Assembly: GCA_022885665.1 (NCBI GenBank)
Contig: JAGQDJ010000025.1
Span: 620,001 to 684,000 of the forward strand
DNA length: 64,000 nucleotides
Reading direction: 5' to 3'
Source: Triops longicaudatus
Lineage: Eukaryota > Arthropoda > Branchiopoda > Notostraca > Triopsidae
The notes under the pieces are model-generated. The model worked only from the letters and a program-made list of their open reading frames with translations. It was not told the origin of the DNA and ran no database searches. Of the stretch, positions 60,601 through 64,000 are shown one piece after another. Every line of letters begins with the position of its first letter. The first letter of the stretch is position 1. A program made the translations under genes and the position numbers.

Positions 60601-63600
60601 AAAAGTTGTAAAACTTTGGGCGTAATTCGGTAGACCGTGATTATGTAACTTAAGTATTATACAAACTCCGCCCTTTCTTGTCTGTGCCAAGCTTAGATAG
60701 GACTTCTCTGCTCTGAAAACGATCGTTTGTTCCATGGCTAAGAACTCATTATGTGTATTTATGTGCATAACCTAGCGTTTTTTGCCTATTAGGAAAGTTT
60801 TTAGTAACACCAAATAGCAGAAAGACTATATGCGGGCATAGCAGAGCTTCGGCCACTTTAACTTGTTGAGTAAAATAAGGACTTCTCAGAAAAGCCTGGT
60901 CAGTAATACTTTGGGAACATGCAGCCTGCCATTATACTGAAGACGACCGTCTCTTCACCCCCCAGAAAAAAAATGGAAGCATTCCAACTGCACAAGACGC
61001 CCTTCTAGGTGCGAATACCAGTGTTCCCTTTCGCTATTTGCAGGAAAGGCGGCAAAGAACACTTTCATACAGCGCAATTCGTGAATATTTTAAATTGTAT
61101 AATTATATTCTGCTTCTCACTTTTTAATTCCTGGTGGTCAATTAACTAATGAATACTTCCGTGTATCGTTTCGGGAGCTAAATTTTATGCTAGTTTTCTA
61201 AGTAATAATGAGCGTCTTCGTGGCGCAAGACCATAGCCGCAGGGGGAAATTCGCAAATGTGGCACCTACTTAGCAAGTACAAGCAGGTTTTTCAGCAGTG
61301 AGCCAAAATGAGTCTTGTGAGGGAAATTGGCAAAGTATAATGAAGATTGCGGGTTGGTTATCAAAGAGTTCGCAATGTTATGTGAAGCTCGAACATTGCA
61401 AAAAGGATCTTTCCTAAAGCGAAGCTGATAACATTTGCTTAGTACAATTATCCCCGTATGTGCCGTTGCCCATTTAAGGTATCTAATCTATCGCTGCGGT
61501 ATACTACGGTAAAGCTTTCGGAAAACGGAGTTCCTTTTGTATTACGCAGCTTGGAGGAATGCTGAGCACTTTGGCCGTGCTACCGTTTGCGTTGCACGTA
61601 CTTAAAATAAGGGCTGTGATTATAGTAGTGATTACATTGTACTACCATCTTCCCATTCCCCGTGAAATCTGCCACGCAGGGCCAAGGCGTGGATGATTTG
61701 CCGTGGCGCCGGGTAGCCGGTTCTCTCTCGCTCTCCCGCTGCTTTTCACCACAACAGTATATCTGTTGAAGTTCTCATGTCATATACGGTAGCCATAGAA
61801 CTCCAGGGAGAAGTTCAAAAAGGGGGCCTTTCAACAGAACCAATTTTCCTTTACTCGACCTGTTTTTTTGTTTCATTTGAAGAAGCGAACTCGAAGGTTT
61901 AACAAAGAAAGAAGTGGAACCTCATTCTTTATGAAGCTGTTATTAGACGCAAACCCGTATCGGTTTATGATCCTGGCTTGCTATTCAGGACGCCAGGAAA
62001 AAATCACTTTAATTAGCCCAAGGTATTTCGAGACTTTGGGCCCCCTTTAATGCGTAGGTAGTAGTCGTGAATCGAGGGCTTGGGTCAAGTTTCCCAGAAA
62101 AGCTACAGGTACCGAAGATGTGATGATGCTGTGTGGGCTTTTTTTAGATTGTGAAAAAACCTTCATCGATGATTCAACGGCGCGTATCTTGCAGGAGCAC
62201 ATTCTCTCTTGTAGCACGTCTTCTTTTTGGATACCACTGGCTTCTTTTATCTTCCTTTTTCGTGGATGGCGGACTTTGTGTTGCTGCCGTTGGACCCCAG
62301 CGGGAGTTGTTTCATCTTGCATAGCATTAGTGTAAAACCGTCAATACCCAAGCAACCTTTGGGTGACCGCTTGCTTGCATCGTGTAGCCAAAAGAGAAAA
62401 CCTAGCAATTGTGTTTGCAAAATTTCAATTGCTTAGAGATTTTTTTTATAGTTTACACTGTAAAATTCACTAAAAATCCACCGGATACTTTGCTACCACA
62501 GTATTACCACAGTAATATTCTATTAACTCCTCTATACAACAAAGTACTTGGTGGATTTTTACGAAGCTAGATATGAAAAATTTTGCAATTCTGCGGCAAT
62601 ACACAATGTACGACATAGAGGTAGGTCAGAGCGCCGTAACAATGTAGAACTTGAGAGAAGGGCCAGGCGCGTGCCGACTGCATGTCACGCGTGCGTGCTG
62701 GGGGTGGTCCGTTGTCTCGATTTTATAACTGTCCGGAAAGATGAAAACCTTCCGAAGGGCGAGACCTGACCGAGAAAAGTACGAGGCACTAAACAGTACT
62801 TGAACGATTCTAACAAGTCAAGGTATGCGTGGAATGCTGATGGCCCGCCACGGTCTCGCATTCCTGTCTTAATTGAGGCACGAGCTAGACCGACAAATGG
62901 AATTGGCCCCGCCATCATCTGACATCGACATCGCACCTGTTAAGAACGGGGACGGGAAAAACGAAAAGATAAGAAAAGAAGTGCCGACAAAAAGCAGGGC
63001 AGATTCCTGTTTTCGTTCGTCTGTCGCATCGAGACAAAAATTGCCGAAAATCTATTGCCCTTTCTTCCCGAGTTTATTGTTGGACGAGCCTTTTTCTTCG
63101 CACCCTTTCTTGAATACCGTGGCCGTCTTATACGAAAAAGGGGTACTTTAACGTTTTCCAATTGTTTTGTGGCGCTTTAGCCTAGTTTAGTGCTTCAAAC
63201 ATGTTGGTAATCTTGCAAATTATCCACTTTAACATAGCTTTAACATCATCTTTACATTTATTTCATGATTAGTTTCAGTTTATGTTTTTAAGTATGCTAG
63301 TTTCATAAATTAAAATTACATAGTGAAGTGTCATTGATTTAATGAGTCGAAAAACACCAGTGACAGGGGTAAACTTCACAAAAAGGGTCAAATAGGTCTG
63401 GAATGCAAGGGAACCGGAGAGGCGTGTAGTGCATGTACAGGAGAGAAAAAGAGTGACGAAGACTTTATGTTGTGTCCCGAAAACAAATTCGCCGTGTTGG
63501 TCAGCTCCGCTGTGGTAGTTTCTTCTCTTTATATGGTCAGATTGTTGGGAGAAGAACGGATGGGAATGAACAGGAAAGAAAGGGCGCTTTTTTACTGGCA

Positions 63601-64000
63601 CCTATTTAGCATGTGCTATGGGCCACGTGCGGAGTCACCTCCGCTTGAAAGTGCAAAGCAGCGAGGAGAGTGGTGTGAAAAACTGCCCGCAAACATCTTG
63701 CAACCGCCCCGCTGGAATTCCACCTATTCTTTGCTGCTGGTGTAATAGCTCCTGCAGACGAGTACGGCAGTTTCATCGGGATTGCGTCCCTGCAAGGACG
63801 TTTGTATTTGCTCAGTGCCGAGTGTGTGGTTCAATCTTGCAAAGAAAGAAAGACTTATTATAATGGGCGTTGCTAGCATTTTATGACTGAGAGAACACTT
63901 TAGGCACGAAACTGTGTTGCTCTTTCTTGACGGTCAACGAGTTCTTTTTTATGCTTGGACGCATATTTCGCCTTTAATAAAAGTGATCTGTTTTTATTAT
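54651..64000. other. Gene-poor 9.3-kb interval
   Basis: No exon chain, domain motif, tRNA or rRNA could be supported on either strand. Open frames are short (the longest is about 104 codons) and of arbitrary composition. The 5' part must contain the NAF1 promoter. The only structure I noticed is a near-perfect hairpin at 62471-62561. Distant regulatory DNA, untranslated exons or non-coding RNA genes cannot be excluded. Confidence 0.55.
62471..62561. repeat. Near-perfect 22-bp inverted repeat (hairpin)
   Basis: TAAAAATCCACCGGATACTTTG (62471-62492) pairs with CAAAGTACTTGGTGGATTTTTA (62540-62561) with three mismatches, around a 47-bp loop that itself contains ACCACAGTATTACCACAGTA. The 91-bp unit could be a small foldback element or a transcribed hairpin; transcription is unknown. 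Confidence 0.8.

Noticed and set aside
1..64000. CRISPR array, operon, IS element, integrated virus or tRNA/rRNA genes
   Set aside because: No regular spacer-repeat array, no bacterial gene layout, no transposase or viral open frame, and no tRNA B-box consensus was seen by eye on either strand. A covariance-model scan (tRNAscan-SE, Infernal) would be decisive for RNA genes.

Overview
This window is nuclear DNA from a small-genome animal. GT-AG introns of about 50-120 bp are typical inside genes, with some of several hundred bp and one of 6 kb. The gene content (an Uninflatable-type surface protein and a rhabdomeric opsin with the arthropod UV-type lysine in TM2) points to an ecdysozoan, most likely a panarthropod such as an arthropod or tardigrade. 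The species cannot be fixed from the sequence. There are no prokaryotic, viral, CRISPR or operon features.

Six protein-coding genes could be assembled exon by exon with consistent reading phase. (1) 1-13677, + strand: the 3' part of a giant Uninflatable/SVEP1-like type I membrane protein (36 exons, 3,295 codons visible, 5' end outside the window). (2) 20542-24948, +: an SLC22-type organic ion transporter (10 exons, 748 aa). (3) 34987-25516, -: a compact FRAS1/FREM-like extracellular matrix protein (20 exons, about 1,752 aa). (4) 37104-40749, +: a PLP-dependent ethanolamine-phosphate phospho-lyase-like enzyme (8 exons, 446 aa). (5) 48844-41247, -: a rhabdomeric opsin (3 exons, 488 aa, 6 kb first intron). 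(6) 54650-52901, -: NAF1, the H/ACA snoRNP/telomerase RNP assembly factor (6 exons, 470 aa). Genes 2 and 3 converge, 3 and 4 diverge, 4 and 5 converge. Genes 1 and 3 both encode large modular surface or matrix proteins, but nothing shows that the neighbours form one pathway.

Between and inside genes lie short degenerate inverted-repeat elements whose ends read CAGTA(R)AATCTCGTTATAACG, with TA duplications where preserved. These look like non-autonomous pogo/Tc1-mariner-type MITEs. Several sit in introns of the FRAS1-like and SLC22 genes, and one nearly fills its intron. A distinct 423-bp element with 20-bp ends lies in intron 1 of the phospho-lyase gene. There is also an (ATT)n microsatellite, long A/T homopolymers and a few perfect or near-perfect hairpins. 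The intervals 13.9-20.1 kb, 42.5-48.5 kb (opsin intron), 49.1-52.6 kb and 54.7-64.0 kb hold no gene I can support.

I found no convincing previously undescribed system. The items most worth a second look are the reduced FRAS1-like architecture with three tiny exons, the UV-type opsin with an open frame continuing 70 codons upstream of its first Met, and the MITE-packed introns.
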